DNA of 7,353 nucleotides from Muribaculaceae bacterium (lineage in GTDB: Bacteria > Bacteroidota > Bacteroidia > Bacteroidales > Muribaculaceae). The stretch spans positions 1 through 7,353 of the forward strand of contig VSPF01000140.1 of NCBI GenBank assembly GCA_009775195.1, given 5' to 3'. A model generated the notes under the pieces. That model had not been told where the DNA came from, did no database searches, and saw nothing but the letters and a program-made list of their open reading frames with translations. Shown piece after piece: positions 6,901 through 7,353 of the stretch (positions are counted from its first letter, which is position 1; each line of letters opens with the position of its first letter). The position numbers were made by a program, and so were the translations under genes.

Positions 6901-7353
6901 GAAATCCTTGACGTTTGCCACGCCGTAGATATAGTAGCGTGCCGAGGTCAGCTTGAGGTCGAAGTCAAGACGCCCGGCGGCATCGTCGCCAAGGTTGCCT
7001 TCGTCGGGCAGGCGGTTGTCGGAATTCGGGTTATATTTTATATTGGTCACATCGCCCGAGGGGTCGGTGACATTGTTGCCGCCCTCGCGGATATGGTATT
7101 TCTTATATAGGGTGCCGTCCTGGTTGTATATTACCATCCAGAACGAGTTGATGTCCTGCATGGCCAGGCCGTCCTGCGCACCCAAGGCGCGGCTGCTGAT
7201 GTCGACAGATGTCTCGGAGTCGAAGCTGATACTGATAGGTACAGTAGCCAACGAGCCGTCGACCACGCCGCCCATATCGGGATTGAAATCGTCCTCACAA
7301 CCCCACATGGCCGTCATGGCGAACATGGCAGCAAGTATATATATGGTATGTAT
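3964..7353 (-). CDS. Large fimbrial tip/adhesin-type lipoprotein (DUF4906-like) with complete C-terminal domain, 5' end outside window
   Basis: This is probably a fimbrial tip or adhesin subunit exposed on the cell surface. From the first internal Met (7326) it reads 1120 residues, numbered here from that Met. The frame stays open to the window edge, and the preceding residues IHTIYILAA extend the hydrophobic stretch before the lipobox M7-W-G-C10. The true start therefore lies upstream of the window. Residues about 28-440 are a pilin-like module with SSR (44-46), MVIYNQDGTL, CWLRRLASKVTIAFDGS (203-219) and RNTHYKVTLKL. The middle (about 445-800) looks like further beta domains. The C-terminal part has GSLFRRGNLNA, TIFLPIGKTGHGRR, RYASRGAYNSATG, LFADLYRRPGAIYWCE and SDACFIRTVRI, a FISUMP-like ending I know from DUF4906 fimbrial proteins. 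The mature end CEDDF resembles an acidic surface-export signal. The last codons contain a run of eight C. GC falls from about 60% in the 5' part to about 38% at the 3' end. Family placement is from recognised motifs; receptor or ligand is unknown. Confidence 0.87.
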   Translation of the reverse strand: MHTIYILAAMFAMTAMWGCEDDFNPDMGGVVDGSLATVPISISFDSETSVDISSRALGAQDGLAMQDINSFWMVIYNQDGTLYKKYHIREGGNNVTDPSGDVTNIKYNPNSDNRLPDEGNLGDDAAGRLDFDLKLTSARYYIYGVANVKDFDKKDISTRDRLKRIECAWDSTSIANNTEMFGIFSVGQNRGATDNSPIAVTVKAGQAQQLHCWLRRLASKVTIAFDGSELYDNVEVYIDTIMVRDVPKKCILGMPNHPGQADPDDPENRLEPSKRYDVDNGVYRFGGVESLQQLTAADLQSLSPLSYYHVCNSSHMYGGEGSVNASDPAINNHKHSHSSPALYFYENLQGEGKDKTQSLDGTTIWKPNPEENNLDSGWKDGKAYGTYIEVRGYYRNTASDGKVSQGWIKYRFMLGQDAKTDYNALRNTHYKVTLKLKGYGNDYDWHIDYKEETGIFMTSPQFISYLYNKSMYATVKIVGEIKPGTKLSAEILSTTDDSRLTNWGPWGNGLKNDNGEIEYPSPIGVKVGPYPLYRNDNLDSRANGPHTTFLSLRKTTKLRIEPPEASGMQSWQLDIDKALDVLKDDFEGASGGRDKGHRDYEVSSKAATADNADGSYTVQETSWRYPDDGSDPVANERIFRIPLYTRAKELVTKTGFVGNNPYVAYPRKMVVRFTASIRVPGTNRYEDKTFDLDVIQVRRIVNPKGVWRSAGSDSHFDVTLLRLPEDNAANFVEFSSIGKWSAEVVSQSDPVITLSSDPLGSGDGAGQVNVRRIEGEDEHPIKFRINFHKAKSGFAVVRVRYHNYTCEHDIFCMIGKDPVQIDPNKNVWWMPTNVYRFNSDGTPVYAESPLQEGSLFRRGNLNAITPDNAPNVDEPHLTTVDDPSFQVLQAGSTTKVSRTWSQCLTSSGNARFKKWTLGSKTDERIADCENDFYSIADQSGALTFPIKKAYGVLYGEGANKPATSRLDAYGYDSEDGAESTKGMRGVFVYNENTAKTIFLPIGKTGHGRRKNAGGWQPGETGKAGTQRYASRGAYNSATGKNPLFADLYRRPGAIYWCETYYSNVNDNSLKDANGNIIYSGTTPVFNVVKSASFDINFYSMGFEGFSNGSISGSNSDACFIRTVRITPPN
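3970..3977 (-). repeat. Homopolymer tract (C8 on the coding strand) in the last codons of the first gene
   Basis: Eight consecutive G on the plus strand encode the Thr-Pro-Pro just before the final Asn and the TAA stop. Runs of this length are prone to slippage. Loss of one base changes the tail to Pro-Ile-Asn-stop, a minor effect. Gain of one base removes the stop and extends the protein by about 44 codons, ending at a TGA that overlaps the ATG of the next gene. Whether the tract varies in nature is not visible here. Confidence 0.6.

Noticed and set aside
6016..7110. Two long plus-strand open frames (6016-6537 and 6583-7110, 173 and 175 codons)
   Set aside because: They lie antisense to the well-supported pilin module, have no recognisable domain, are rich in Val, Ala and Gly as expected from reverse reading of GC-rich coding DNA, and have no start context.
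1..7353. tRNA, rRNA, CRISPR array, transposase or recombinase
   Set aside because: No cloverleaf, ribosomal motif, spaced repeats or recombinase-like protein was seen on either strand.

Overview
The window is a minus-strand cluster of three lipoprotein genes whose products look like subunits of Bacteroidales surface fimbriae (type V, FimA/Mfa1-related pili). Several features point to the order Bacteroidales, probably a gut commensal: the lipoprotein signal peptides, the fimbrillin-type pilin modules, the absence of clear Shine-Dalgarno sites, the A/T-rich leaders, and C-terminal phrases such as LFADLYRRPGAIYW and PYYQWGRKDP. I know these phrases from large Bacteroides fimbrial proteins annotated as DUF4906 or FISUMP-like. 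The genus cannot be fixed. GC content is mixed, from about 38% to 60% by hand counts of segments.

Layout in the direction of transcription (right to left). Gene 1 (7353 to 3964, start beyond the right edge) encodes a fimbrial tip or adhesin-type lipoprotein of at least 1120 residues with a complete C-terminal domain. A 124-bp gap (3840-3963) follows, containing interleaved inverted repeats, a second inverted repeat abutting the next start codon, and a weak promoter candidate. Gene 2 (3839 to 2739) encodes a 366-residue fimbrillin or anchor-like lipoprotein. After only 16 bp, gene 3 (2722 to 107) encodes an 871-residue paralogue of gene 1. Positions 1-106 are intergenic, with a short inverted repeat just after the gene 3 stop and a small direct repeat at the left edge.

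Genes 1 and 3 share an N-terminal module of roughly 400 residues and differ afterwards. The likely picture is a fimbrial operon with one smaller subunit between two large, diverged tip or adhesin-type subunits. No usher, chaperone, protease, regulator or recombinase is in the window.

Points that deserve a second look are: the apparent loss of the C-terminal domain in gene 3, which ends at the KTVY motif where relatives continue; a C8 tract in the last codons of gene 1, where a +1 slip would open the reading frame across the whole gap to the next start codon; the pseudoknot-like repeat arrangement in that gap; and a calcium-loop motif found in gene 3 but not in gene 1. I see no unmistakably new system. 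The operon is a recognisable type with unusual details.
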